A stretch of 64,000 nucleotides of DNA from Metarhizium brunneum (Eukaryota; Ascomycota; Sordariomycetes; Hypocreales; Clavicipitaceae). Position 1 is the first letter of the stretch, and each line of letters opens with the position of its first letter. Location: the NCBI RefSeq assembly GCF_013426205.1, contig NC_089422.1, positions 3,844,001 through 3,908,000 on the forward strand, given 5' to 3'. This document shows positions 23,916 to 36,042 of the stretch, in pieces. The translations under genes and the position numbers were made by a program. A model generated the notes under the pieces. That model saw only the letters and a list, made by a program, of their open reading frames with translations. It had not been told where the DNA came from and ran no database searches.

Positions 23916-26746
23916 ATGGATCCTCTCACCATCATTGGCGCCGTCGCGGCATGCTCAGATATCATCAAGATCATAGTCAGAATTACTTCGAATCTTTCCC
24001 AGGTCCGGTCCCGCTGGGCCGAGGGTGGTCGGCCGGTGCAACTTTTGGCACAAAAACTGTCAACCATCCGCGCAGCCCTTACTGAAATTGAGACATGGGC
24101 AGAGTTCAGTCTCAGATCAAATCCAAGAGGGGAATCGCTTAGCCAATGGTTCAAGATAGCCATAGACGGCTGCCAGGCCGTCATGCAGGCCCTTGATCAA
24201 GACATCCTCGCGCTCGTTGGGGATTCGGTCGGATCACGGCTACGGCAATTCTTTCTTGACACCAACTCGTCGTTGAAAGAACACGACGCTCGTCTCCAGT
24301 CCCAGATTTCTGCACTTCAGCTTCTCCTTACAGCTGCTTACTGGTCAGCGGTTATGCATTCGCTTCGCTAAGGCCAATTTTGCTTACTATTTGTAGCCAG
24401 AACCTATCCGAACAGAACGACCTGCTGAGGAAACACAAGTCTACACAGCTGCTACAACGGGTTCAAGAGGATATAACCACAATCAGAGAGCAGTCAACAG
24501 TTAGAGAGACTGCGTCTGAACAGCCCAATCCCCACCCGCAGGACGATGCCCAGAATACCGAAATTCCGAGCCATGAAGGAATTTCTGACCAAATTCCTTT
24601 AATAAGTAACCTTCCAGTGCTTAACTATCCCACTGAAGAGTGGCAAAGGCCGTTACCCTTTCAAAGACCGGAGTATGCTGATTCCTCCATTCCCTCCGAG
24701 AAAACATCACAGACTTTGTCTATCTTCTCGAAAAGACCCAGATCCGCTTCCACTGGAACCTCGGATGGCTCAGGCGGGCAGCACACATCTTGGCTTGTCC
24801 GACGGCTGAGCCGGACTGCTAGGCCAAAGTCGGCAGGGCGCATCTCTCGAGAGCAGCTATTATCACCCATATCTCGGAAGAGGATCAAAGCCCCTGGCGA
24901 TTTAGCACCGACCGAGATATATCTTCAATCGCACAACAACACACCACCGCCAAGGACAATAGTCGCCGCCCAGAGAGGTGACGTCGCCGAAATGACTTCG
25001 CTCATCCGGCGACGAGCAAATGTTGAGCAAATACACCCTAAGACGGGAAGGACCCCGCTGGCTGTAGCGGCGCATTGCGGTCACGAGGGCGTGGTTGAGT
25101 TGCTTTTGGCCGAAGGCTGCAATCTGGGAACAAAGGACAGGAGTCAACTCGAACCATTGCATCTCGCCGCCGCGAATGGCCACTGCCAGGTTATCGATAT
25201 CCTACTCGACAGAGAAGCAGATGTCAATGTTCGTGGTCCTGAGGACAAGACTCCGCTTCGAGTTGCTTGCGACCACGGCCAGATGAATGCGATTAAAACA
25301 CTGGTGCGGCGCCAGGCACTGGTGGACGCGAGAGATAGAAAAAAACGCACCTCACTACACATGGTATCTGACAGCGGAGATAATGATGTGGTCAGACTGC
25401 TCCTGCAGTCCGGTGCCAACAAAGACGCCAAGGACTCCCAGATGAGATCGCCACTGCACTGCGCTTGCGCTGCAGGCCGCCTCGATGTTGTCAGGACACT
25501 CCTCGAGGCAAAGGCCAACATTGAGGCCCAAGACGATGCCAAGATGACTCCTTTAGGCATTGCATCCAAATTGGGACTTAGGTCTGTCGCCGGGATACTC
25601 ATTCAGAATAAAGCCTTGACCAATATCAAGAGCCAAGGCGACATGACACCACTCCACTGGGCGAGTTTCCAGGGCCATGACGAAGTCGTAGAACTCCTTC
25701 TTAAGCAGAAAAGGGCTGAGACCGAGGCACGGAACGAGAATAACAGAACAGCACTGCACCTGGCTGCAATGACGAGGAGTTTTGGCGTGATTGAGAAGCT
25801 ACTCAGAGCCGGTGCCAACATGGAGGCGGAGTGTAGTCAGAAGTACCGGCCGCTTCACTATGCCTGCAAAGACGTCGAATATAGCGAGGCCTCATTGCTG
25901 TTAAACTTTGGGGCTGATTTCAACGCAAAAACCAGTACAGGGGAAACACCTCTACACCTCGCTACCAAGGCAGGGTCAAAAGCCACTGTATGCAAACTTA
26001 TTGAGAGGGGAGCATCGGTAGATTGCCAGGACGGCCAAGGAACGCGCCCGCTACTCACTGCATGTTCCCAAGGCAGCATGATGATTGTTCAGAAGCTTCT
26101 TGACAGCGGCGCGAGGCTCAATGTCCCGCTTGGCCCCGGACTTCGAAGCGACTCCCCAGTGTGTAGGGCCGCAAGTGGAGGCTTCGTGCCCATAATCCAA
26201 GAGCTCATAAACCGCGGTGCCAGCGCGAGGGAAATAGACTCGGGAGGATGGCAGCCTTTGAGACATGCTGCGTTTATGGGTCACGTCTCTGCGGTTGGTT
26301 GTCTCCTGGGCAATGGGGCCAGGGCAAATGATCTCGGCCCCTTGGAGATCCTGTCGTTTGCATCAACGGCAACTTTGGACCAGATGACTCGTATTTTAGA
26401 AATTCTGGAAACCGGCCTACGCAGCGAGCAAGCGGAGCACCAACGTGTGGTATATCTCGAGGCGTCGGCCACCCCTGCCAACCCCGGGGACCCGTTGGAG
26501 TTGCATAGTAATCCCAGTTCGACGCCCGAGTTGGTTCGAAATGGATCTTATATGGGGAACCGAAGGCTGTTTGATGAAGAATCAGAAGGCGTAGCACACG
26601 GGACCGTATCGCTGGCTAACAATCTACAAACTCAGCATCGATACCGGGAGACTCGTCCACCAGATGGCGTGTTGCAGTCAGACTCTGAATATAGTAGCTC
26701 CTACCGACCCGAAGATACCCCAAGGTCTCTAAGCGAGCTGCCTTGA
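23916..26746 (+). CDS. Ankyrin-repeat protein with fungal PigL_N-like N-terminal domain
   Basis: Exons 23916-24343 and 24397-26746 give about 925 aa. The N-terminus (MDPLTIIGAVAACSDIIKII...) matches the helical domain found at the start of many fungal NLR-like and ankyrin proteins (PigL_N/Fungal_N style, residues 1-145). A Ser/Thr-rich linker with a basic patch near residues 260-320 follows. From about residue 340 there are roughly 14 ankyrin repeats with typical TPLHLAA..G...VVELLL..GA signatures. The C-terminal ~110 residues are disordered. There is no NACHT or NB-ARC P-loop, so this is not a full STAND NTPase. The intron is the weak point: donor GTCAGC with acceptor TTGTAG gives YCQNLSEQ, while GTTATG with GCCAG gives YWSANLSEQ; both keep the frame. 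Role is inferred to be protein binding, perhaps in recognition or signalling. Confidence 0.87.
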
Positions 26747-28511
26747 TAGAATTCACAGCATTATTTATGTAGTATGCCGAGGTGTTTTGCAAAAGCTGGG
26801 TCTGCTTCTTTCTATTTTGTAACTGGAAAAGCCAAGCACAAAAGAGGGTAAAATTGAAAGAATAAGGAGGAGGTTATAGACATAACAGCCCCAAGGCCAA
26901 AAGTTAAGGAGGTACGGAGTACATGTAAGTGGGGTTTCATTATTCTAGGAAGGTCTCGTGTCTCTTGAGACTTGTAAGCACATAAATGGTATAGGACGGT
27001 TATAAAGAGCGAGTCGACCCAGTGGGAATACAATACTTGGTGCTTGTACGGAGCATGTACACCACCCACTGTACATACAACATTCAATGTTGTCAGTATG
27101 TACATAGCCAAACACATGCCCGCCCACTCACACACGCGCCTGCACTCGCATATTTTGGCTGTCGGGCGCTGTCGGATCTCTTGGTATCAATTGATTGATT
27201 GCGCGACAACTGACAGCTCACTCAACTGGCCCCTCAAGCGACATCCGGTCAGTTCATTGTGTGGCCAGTAGGAATAGAGGCAGTGGAACGATGATTGGGT
27301 CTCAGTAAGGAGGACGGAGAAGCAACACGCCACGCACCTTCCTCGCCGCCTCTTGTCTGGGAGGAGGAGTAGATCATGTGTCTCGGGTCGTCGGTACCTC
27401 GGCCGTGTGCCATTGTCGCCCACTCACGGCAGTGCCTAGGTACCTGCTCTGTAGGGAGTACGGAGTACATGTACATAGAGCTAGCACAGTTCAGTCCACT
27501 CAGCATTGATGGCGCCAGGCTTGCGGCTGTTGCCGGGGCCCCATCGACTAAAACATCAATTTGATTGAAGATTGAAACATCAATGCCGTCTCCGGTTTGG
27601 ACCTTCAAGATGCTCGCACGTCAATGACGAACGCATGCCCGTCGGTTGGTTTTTGTGCGTCAAACCAATGGTTCAAGACTTTGTTGCTGATGCACTCGAC
27701 TCTTTTGTATGCACACACCACCAAGCGACCCGCCGGCGTCTACTCCGTACTGTTCAATGTTGTCCGGTATGTGTCAAGTCCCCAACGCCATGTGGCGGGT
27801 TCACGGGGCTCCTTTATTAGACTCTGCAGCTGCATGCTTGGATGCAGGGGCAGCGATTGACGCTTGGATTTGATCTTGAGCAGCATGGCCTCGAGTGCTC
27901 GAGCGGGCGGCTCGGCTGGGGTGGCTGGGGTCTCTGGTCCATGTCAGATCTAGTACGGAGTACGGAGTAGTAGTCTGGTATCACGGCTTGCCTTGAGTCT
28001 ACTTACTTATTATGTACATGTATGTATGTATGTACGTCGACTCACCAGCCCACCACATGCTCCTTGGTTCGTCCATGCCCGGACTCTGTTCAGCCAGCCG
28101 CAACGATAGTTACATTGTACGTAGCCTCTGGCGCCGTTGTTCGTCCAGTCTGCAGTGCATCGGCCCTCGTTGAGTCGTGCATCTGCATCTGCATCTGCCT
28201 GCCCCGTGCTGGTGTTGCGGCCAACATTGAACAAACACGCAGGCTTTGCAGTGGCGGCCCAATCGGGCATTTGAGGCGTCTTGGTCTGGTCTGGTTCCTC
28301 CTCCCTCCATGGTTTCCCAACCTTTCGTCACCACGTTCTACGCCCACGTCGTCTGCTCTTGTCTGGTGCCTTACATGCTGCATACTTTTTGCATTGACTG
28401 TGCCTCTTGCGCCTCGCCAGTCTCGTTGCGCCAGATCATGACACCACCCAGCTGCGAGCCCATCACTGCCTCCGTCTGCGCATCATCGTCATCGTCGAAC
28501 CCCGCTCCATC
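26747..28511. other. Intergenic region rich in TACGGAGTA motifs
   Basis: About 1.8 kb with copies of the 9-mer at 26913, 27459, 27741, 27954 and 27961, plus a (GTAT)n-like stretch at 28014-28037. The last 200 bases probably hold the leader of the next gene. No further gene was supported. Confidence 0.5.
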
Positions 28512-29234
28512 ATGCCCGAGTCTGGCTGGCTGCAATGGACCATCATCCTCGTCCTGACCGCCCTTTTCCTGTCACTCGTCGTCGTTGCCCAAGTCGTCGC
28601 CACCTACTGGGCAGCCTACCTCGCCGCGCCCCAGGAAATCGTCACCTTTATTGACACGGTCGATTTTTCCATACAAGAAAACGAGAGCTATGACCGGGAC
28701 GTGGCCAAGGTCCAGCGACTCGAGGACAAGATTCGCCTGGGCCAGCTGCTCCGCGAGATACAGAAGGGCGGCGACGACTTGCGCGAGCAGCTCAACAGCC
28801 TGGTGGTTTCCGATGGCGCGACGACCCTCAGGACGAGCACGAGGCTGCTCTGGGGCGCAAAGCGAGCTCAGCTCGAGGACAGGGTGCGCCGCCTGGATCT
28901 GTTGAGGATGCGCTTTCTCGTCGTCTACATGGGCATCATGACATCTGTGGTCGACCGGAACCCTCCCCCTCCACCCCCGCTGCCTCGGGACCCCGAGAAG
29001 ATCATGTCCTTTTCGAGCCCCACGAAGCCCTCGCTAAAGAAGTCACTTACTGAGACCGTGGTGAAGCGCCCGCCCTTGAGACGTCTCACCACCCAGGCTA
29101 TCGGCCACCAGGAAAATGTCATTACACCTCATAGGAAGGGGTGGGCAGGTGTCGTCCAAGAGCTCCAGACCTCACCGCGGATGCAGCAACGACATGCTTC
29201 GATAGAGCTCGCCATGGCACAACCGACCCCGTAG
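28512..29234 (+). CDS. Small single-pass membrane protein, unknown function
   Basis: One exon, 240 aa from the ATG at 28512 (MPESGWLQW). The frame runs upstream to 28407 but without an ATG. Residues about 8-35 form one strong membrane helix (TIILVLTALFLSLVVVAQVV), placed so that the N-terminus is short. A region of charged heptads (residues about 58-100, DRDVAKVQRLEDKIRLGQLL) suggests a coiled coil, then a second amphipathic stretch. A polyproline run (NPPPPPPLPRD) and a basic Ser/Thr-rich tail follow. I do not recognise a family. Base use is GC-rich at third positions like the neighbouring genes, which supports it being real. Confidence 0.68.
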   Translation: MPESGWLQWTIILVLTALFLSLVVVAQVVATYWAAYLAAPQEIVTFIDTVDFSIQENESYDRDVAKVQRLEDKIRLGQLLREIQKGGDDLREQLNSLVVSDGATTLRTSTRLLWGAKRAQLEDRVRRLDLLRMRFLVVYMGIMTSVVDRNPPPPPPLPRDPEKIMSFSSPTKPSLKKSLTETVVKRPPLRRLTTQAIGHQENVITPHRKGWAGVVQELQTSPRMQQRHASIELAMAQPTP

Positions 29235-29942
29235 CGGTCAGACCAACCATTTGGTGCCTTGTTTTTTTTTTCCCTTTGTTATCGCGGTATTGATGCCTTG
29301 GTGCCCTATGCAGCAGTGTCACGCATATGGGCTGCCATGCAGGGCTACCAGGTCATACAACGAAACCAGAGTTGAAAGTATTCACTACAAGCAGTCCTAC
29401 GGCGGCAAGGATAAAACAGCATTGTCAGGCACTTTGGGCAGCACACATACAGACAGATCCATCCACGACGATTACGACATATCACGGACAAGCAAAAGAG
29501 ACATGTTCATGAAACAGTATTGTATGAAGAAACTGGCGTTGCATCACCACATCACCACGGGTGTGCTGCTGTTCTTTTTGTTTTTTGGCCTACTATTATA
29601 CGGAGTACTTGCGGCTCTTGAATCCTGGTTCTTGTGGTGTGGAGTTTTGTGGCTCGCTGCCCTGTTCTCTTTTTTTTTTTTTTTTCCTTTTCTGGCCCAT
29701 TGGGTCATTTAGATAGGATACCCCCAGTTTCACTTCTTCGACACGCCATTGTTGGCATTTTATTAATTTTCTCTTGCGCACTTTTCACCTCGTCACTACT
29801 GCTCGCGACTTTTCATCTCTTCTCAGTTGCCATTCCACACGCCTCGCCAACCCGCTACGCTTCTCTTCTAATACACACAACGGCCGGTGCATGACATGGT
29901 GCATGTGGGTGGTGACTGGTTTGATAAAAGCAGTTTTATCGG
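29235..29942. other. Convergent intergenic region with poly-T tracts
   Basis: About 0.7 kb between two gene ends. It holds T-runs at 29670-29684 and one TACGGAGTA copy at 29599. A 153-codon plus-strand frame here (29251-29712) is His/Phe-rich and shows no family features. Confidence 0.5.
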
Positions 29943-30671
29943 TTAATGGGTCATCACGTCGTCTGGACCGGTGCCGTTTCTCTCCCCGACTTTTTTTTTT
30001 TTTGAATAGTTAGAGACGGGTAGATTGACGAGAATTGAGTTGGTCTTTATATTGACTTACCGTCGAGCGCCACGAGAAATCGACTTACACAGTTGTATGC
30101 GGCAACCTGTGACGTGAATGTTAGCCGACGGGATGCTGTCCCACAAATAGGGAGTTCATGTAAAGAAGACCCTCAAGCTTACTGTTCCCGTAATCTCGAC
30201 AACTTCCCTGTCACTAAACAGAGCCTTCAACATGCCAAACGTCTCGTCCCTGACGTGCACGTTCCGGGTCATCTCGTCCGTGTACACCAACACAGCCCAC
30301 TGCCGCTCGGTCAAGACGTCTGGCCGCGATAGTCGCCCCAGCGGCCCCTCGGTCTTGACCACGTCGAGGGCCTCCTTGCTGACGCCGGCCTGCGCGGCCA
30401 GCGGGGCGTGGTGCTTCCACTCGTACCACGCGCCGTTGCACACTGCCACGCGGGAGATGGCGAGCTCGCGGAGGTCGTCGCCCAGCGAGGTCTGCGTGCG
30501 GACCGCGCCCAGGAAGGAGTTCCAGCCGTCGGCGAGGGGGGGCGAGTGCAGGAGGGCCAGGTCGAGCGGTTGAAGGGGCCGCGGCGCGCGCCGGGCTTGG
30601 ATGCGCTGCAAGATTTGCGTCTCCTCGGCCGTGGAGGGCTGTGGCGGGTCGGGCACGTAGGGGATTCTCAT
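29943..30671 (-). CDS. Carboxymuconolactone decarboxylase-like (CMD/AhpD fold) protein
   Basis: Three exons (30671-30183, 30106-30061, 29989-29943) give 193 aa. The first carries the CMD core: LHSPPLADGWNSFLGAVR, then LGDDLRELAISRVAVCNGAWYEWKHHAPLA, then VLTERQWAVLVYTDEMTRNVHV. The second reads VAAYNCVSRFLVALD and the third restores DVGE and ends in DDVMTH, giving the common CMD ending VSRFLVALDVGE. Intron 2 has a good GTAAGT donor and a CTAAC branch site, but a run of 13 A residues lies directly before its AG. The AhpD redox pair CxxC is not present: only the first Cys (CNGAW) remains, while the YEWKHH histidines are kept. The reaction is therefore uncertain: a decarboxylase or lactone-type enzyme is more likely than a peroxidase. 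It faces SPT16 across a divergent promoter. Confidence 0.9.
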
Positions 30672-31888
30672 GTTGGTTTGTTCTGGACAGATGAGACTTT
30701 TTGGCAGTGGATGGATTTTTCGACAGAGGGGCGGGTGTGGGCGTGAGTTGAGGGCATGAGATGGAAGGGCTGGTGGCTATTCGGCGGTTAATGAAGGTTG
30801 CAGCGGAGCGTCGATGGTTTTCGTTTCCGGCAACGGGAACGGGAATGGCCCGTCGGATGCGAGGGCGCAGGAGCCGGTCTAGGAGCCGGAAACACAGCGG
30901 GGTCGGAAGCGTCCATGTCGTCAAGTGGCCCGCAGAGCCGTGCTGTCGGCCTGTCGCCGAGTGCTCAAACTAGCGGAGAACTAGCGGAGACGTACGTCTG
31001 GTGCCGCTGGAAATAATACCTCATCACCAGCGGGCAACATTATGATATACGGCCTCCGGAATAATCTCACTTTATGATGTCGTTTCCCCCATCCGTCATC
31101 TGTGTTGCACGAGGCGTCACTCAAGCGCGCTTGATTGTGGCCTTGCGGTCGGGACCGGTGCCAATCCACTTGATCTGATTGACGTTGGTGAAAGCCCGCC
31201 AAACAGGAAGGCGCCGAATTACTAGCAAAACATAATCACTAAGCAGTGCTAAATCGTTTAAATTTAACTTTTTTACTTTGACATAACTTATTTGGACTAA
31301 TATAATGTTTTTTGTACGTTTATAAATCCAAGATCTTTGATTGTCTTATATAAATACTCGTCAAGGACTAGCCTCATCAAGACCATCGTGAATGTCCAGA
31401 TGTCAGCACAATCGCGACGCAATGTACAACAGGGTTCGGTACTTATGAATGAAACAAGTCGCTCACAACTTCGCTCAATTAGTCACACGCTACAAACACA
31501 GCCCACGTCCACAGCCAAGATCAGGCCTAGCCCAGACCATCACAGAAATTAATAGCCAAGTCGCAGCTCTCCAAGGCTAAAAATCTAGATTCAATGTTTA
31601 AGCCACATTCAACCAGACTTTTTAAGCCCCGTACCTTCAGCTCCCTAGCGGGCAGCTTCTGGTGCTTCAACAGCTCAGGCGAGCTACGCGTGGACTCCAG
31701 TCACGTGACCACCCAGCTCCTTCACCCCATTAACGCGACGCCAACTGCTTTTCTCGCGCGTCAGCCAGCCAGGCAATCATACTCCCGCCTCCGTCCGGCA
31801 CATTTCCCTTGTCGGACTTCTTTCTATTCTTTTTCTTTTCCCTTTCGTCGGTCCGTCTTGCAGCCCGCTCAGTTGGCCATCAATCACC
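30672..31888. other. Divergent promoter region with AT-rich island
   Basis: Presumed promoters of the CMD-like gene and SPT16. Bases about 31215-31370 are strikingly AT-rich against their surroundings. Just before the SPT16 ATG is a T/C-rich stretch (31821-31861) typical of strongly used fungal promoters. Confidence 0.55.
31215..31600. other. AT-rich island with a short broken coding-like stretch
   Basis: About 150 bases of high AT content are followed by a frame starting at the ATG near 31453 (MKQVAHNFAQLVTRYKHS and onward, ending in a stop near 31578) that resembles a coding remnant. No flanking repeats or target-site duplications were identified, so a mobile element relic is only a guess. 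Confidence 0.25.
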
Positions 31889-34800
31889 ATGGCGGATATC
31901 AAGATTGACGGAAAGCTCTTCCAAGAGCGCATCTCACATTTTGCGACCGCCTGGAAAAATGACCTGAGAGCCAAGGACGGCCTCTTTGGTGGAGCTGCCT
32001 CCATTCTCATCATGATGGGCAAGATGGAGGAGATTCCCGAGTTCCATAAGAATAATGCCATGCATGTAAGTTGGACCCTGGGCCTTATTGCGCAGCACGC
32101 GCGCACATTGTGGTTGAATCCGTGATGCTGACGAGATCACTCTTTTTTTTTCCCGCGCTCCAGTTTTGGTTGCTTGGCTACGAGTTCCCCACGACCTTGA
32201 TGCTGCTCACTGTGGACACGCTGTACATCCTTACGACGGCTAAGAAAGGTACGCGTGGTCGCGTTGCAAATCACACTCGAGTTATCCACATCTGACATTT
32301 ATTAGCCAAACATTTGGATCAGCTAAAAGGCGGTCGATTCCCCATCGAGGTGCTTGTTCGCGGCAAGAACGCCGAGGAAAACGAGAAGCTATTTGTCACC
32401 ATTGCAGAGAAGATCAAGGCGGCCGGAGTAAGACAGATTTTTAATGACTCTCGTCTTGATCAATATTAGCTAACGCGACTGTGATTCAAGGACAAGGTCG
32501 GTACCATCGCCAAAGACACGTCCAAGGGACCCTTCGTCGATGAGTGGAAAAAGGTCTTCTCGGAGCAGTGCAAGGACGTGGAGGAGGTCGATATTTCAGC
32601 TGCGCTGTCTACCCACGCCTTCTCCGTCAAGGACGAGAACGAGCTCCGCGCTATGCGAACCGCCTCCAAGGCTTGCGTTGCCTTGATGACGCCCTACTTC
32701 CTCGACGAAATGTCCAATATTCTCGATAGCGAAAAGAAGGTCACGCACGCTTCCTTGGCAGAGAAGGTTGATAGAAAGCTAGATGATGACAAATTCTGGA
32801 AGACGGTTGAGTTGCCCAACAAGGGCAAGCTGCCCTCTGATTTCGACTCGGCCCAACTGGACTGGATCTTGGGGCCCGCTATTCAGAGTGGTGGCAAGTA
32901 TGATCTTCGCTTTGCCGCCGAAGCCAACAATGACAACCTGCATGCTGGCATCATAATTGCTGGTTTGGGTCTCAGGTACAAGTCATACTGTTCGACGATT
33001 GCAAGGACTTACCTTGTTGATCCCAACAAGGCGCAGGAAAGCAATTACAAGCTTCTCCATATGGTTCACAATTCCATCATCAAGGACGTCAGAGACGGAA
33101 TGTCAGCCAAGGACGTCTATAACAAGGCACTGAGCTTGCTCAAGATCAAAAAGCCAGAGATGGAGAAGCATTTTCTCAAGAATGTTGGCTGGGGGGTTGG
33201 ACTGGAAAACCGAGACCCAACCCTCGTCCTCAACGCTAAGAACAACAGAACACTCAAGGACGGAATGACTCTCATCATCCATACTGGATTCCAGGACATT
33301 GATAACCCACAGCCCCAAGACAAGCATAGCAAGGTCTATTCCTTGGTATTGACTGATACTATCCGCGTCACTACCGGGGAGCCTGTGGTGTTCACTGCTG
33401 AATCTCCCACGAGTGCCGATGCCAATTCGTTCTTTTTCAAGGATGACGAAGAAGTCGAGCCCGCCCCTCGGAAGGAGAAGAAGGACCACAAGGTTGGTGC
33501 TGTTGCCACTAAAAACATCACCAGTACTAGACTCCGGTCCGAGAGAACAGCGCAGGTCGACGAAGATGCCGAAAACAAAAGAAAGGAGCACCAAAAGGAG
33601 CTGGCGGCCAAGAAGCAGAAGGAAGGTCTCGCCAGATTTGCCGAGGCAACTGGCGACAAGAACGGAGCTGAAGTCAAAAAGTTTAAGCGATTTGAATCGT
33701 ATAAACGAGACAATCAGTTCCCACTCAAAATCAAGAACCTGGAAGTAGTGGTGGACTCGAGGAACAGCACTGTCATTCTTCCCATCATGGGCCGACCCGT
33801 GCCATTCCACATCAACACAATCAAGAACGCTAGCAAGAGCGACGAAAACGACTTTTCATTCCTACGAATCAACTTCCTGTCGCCTGGACAGGGCGTAGGT
33901 AGAAAGGATGACCAGCCCTTCGAGGACGCCTCCGCACACTTTGTGCGCAGTCTGACTTTCAGATCGTCTGACGGGGAGAGATACAGTGAGATAGCTACTC
34001 AGATCTCAAACATGAAGCGAGATGCGGTCAAGAAGGAGCAAGAAAAGAAGGATATGGAAGATGTGATTGAGCAAGACAAGCTGATTGAAATCAGAAGTAA
34101 GTGGATGCAATAGACCGGCTTGAATCTAGTTTCGCCAAGCATACTAACCGTTTTTTTTAGACCGAAGGCCTGCTGTATTGGATAATGTCTATATTCGTCC
34201 GGCCATGGAGGGCAAACGAGTGCCTGGAAAAGTCGAAATACACCAGAATGGTATTCGATACCAGTCACCGCTCAACGCTCAGCATCGCGTCGATGTCCTT
34301 TTCTCCAACGTCCGTCATTTATTTTTCCAACCTTGTGCACATGAGCTCATTGTCATCATCCACATTCACCTAAAAGACCCCATCATCGTCGGCAACAAGA
34401 AGAAGACTAAGGATGTTCAATTTTATCGTGAAGCCACTGATATTCAATTCGATGAAACTGGCAACAGAAAGCGAAAGTACCGCTATGGAGACGAAGACGA
34501 GTTCGAGGCTGAGCAAGAGGAAAGACGGCGTCGGGCCGATTTGGACAGACTCTTCCAAGGTTTTGCGCAGAAGATTGCAGAGGCTGGCCGTAACGAAAAC
34601 ATCGAAGTCGATATGCCTATTCGCGAACTCGGTTTCAATGGTGTGCCCTATCGAAGCAACGTCTTTATTCAGCCAACCACGGACTGTCTCATGCAGGTTG
34701 TTGAGCCTCCTTTCATGGTTGTCACCATTGAAGATGTTGAAATCGCCCATCTCGAGCGTGTGCAATTCGGCCTCAAGAACTTTGACATGGTTTTTGTATT

Positions 34801-35269
34801 CAAAGACTTTACCCGCGCACCATTCCACATCAATACTATCCCCGTAGAATTCCTCGACCAGGTCAAGGAATTCCTAGACTCATCAGACATTGCCTACAGC
34901 GAGGGTCCACTCAATCTGAACTGGCCTACGATCATGAAGACCGTTACTGCCGACACACACCAGTTCTTTGCCGACGGCGGTTGGGGTTTCCTGCAAGAGA
35001 ATTCGGACGATGAGCAGGAAGAGGAGTCTGAGGAGGAGTCAGCCTTTGAGATTGACGATGACGAGATTGATGAAGTATCCGAGTCTAGCGAGGAGGGGTC
35101 TGATTTTGGCAGTAACGCTAGTGACGACGACGATGACGACGCCGAACTGGATAGTGAGGAAGAGGGTGAGGACTGGGACGAGCTTGAGAAGAAGGCTAAG
35201 AAGAGAGACAGGGAGGGCGGTCTGGATGATGATGACCGGAGTGGGAAGAAGCAGAAGAGGAAGCGCTAG
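31889..35269 (+). CDS. SPT16: FACT complex subunit SPT16 (histone chaperone)
   Basis: SPT16 pairs with Pob3 in FACT to loosen and rebuild nucleosomes during transcription and replication. Five exons (31889-32065, 32164-32248, 32306-32427, 32491-34096, 34161-35269) give 1032 aa, the expected size. All introns have GT-AG ends and restore the frame, for example [16 protein letters not shown] and [17 protein letters not shown]. The N-terminal aminopeptidase-like domain (residues about 1-430) includes [14 protein letters not shown] and [15 protein letters not shown] and, as in the family, is not expected to be catalytic. The dimerisation and middle domains follow ([90 protein letters not shown]). 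The tail is acidic ([16 protein letters not shown]) and ends with KKQKRKR, a likely nuclear signal. Confidence 0.98.
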
Positions 35270-36042
35270 CTAGGCCATGTAGATCTGGGAGATTGTGATA
35301 TTAATATTTTGTACAAGATATGTAGCAAGTTGGTAAATGGCAAAAGAATAATGGGTTTTGCTTGACTGACTAACTTGACATTCTGCCAAGTCGTCCTCAA
35401 CCAGTAACAACTACTCCTCCGTCCATGGATGCCTCGCCGTCTCACTTGCGGTCTGCGTGGTGACACAAGAGGGACACTTCCACTTCATATACTCGAGATT
35501 CTAACTGCTTGGCTGCAATGCACCTTTCGTAATGTCACTTGCACAACGTATTCGAGTGTCATTCTTAATCTATTGCCTATCCCACATCACTAAAGAAAAC
35601 CCAGATCCCAAACGCCCTTGTTGCCTCGATAACTATCCACCAAGGACTTTCAAAAAAATAAAAAAATAAAAACAAGCCAGTACCGCGAAGCACACTAATC
35701 CTCCTTCCTGCCCAACGTTCAGATAAGTTTTTTTTGTTCCCCCTTGCGATGGGTTCGATAAGGAGAGTGAGTGCAGGGGAGCGTAACCAAAATCGGTAAA
35801 TCAACTCAAATCATGCTGCCCAAGCTTACATGCCTGCTGCTTTGGCATAAAGCTATGCGTACAATTGTTTGTTTTGGATGTGGTACAAGCAAAGCTTGGG
35901 GGGGAGAAGACGACCCCCTAGCCTGCTGGCACGTCGTCAACTCTTAATGCCATACTGGTGCGCAAGGGGGCCAGCCCAGGACAGAAGGAAAAGACGCTTG
36001 TGCTGGAATAGGTGGTAGATGGTGCACGCCATGGAGATTCGT
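35270..36042. other. Convergent intergenic region
   Basis: About 0.77 kb between the ends of SPT16 and the CDC50-family gene. 3' UTR-like sequence; no gene seen. Confidence 0.55.

Noticed and set aside
33103..33810. 235-codon frame antisense to SPT16
   Set aside because: It overlaps the well-supported SPT16 exon on the other strand and shows no family features.
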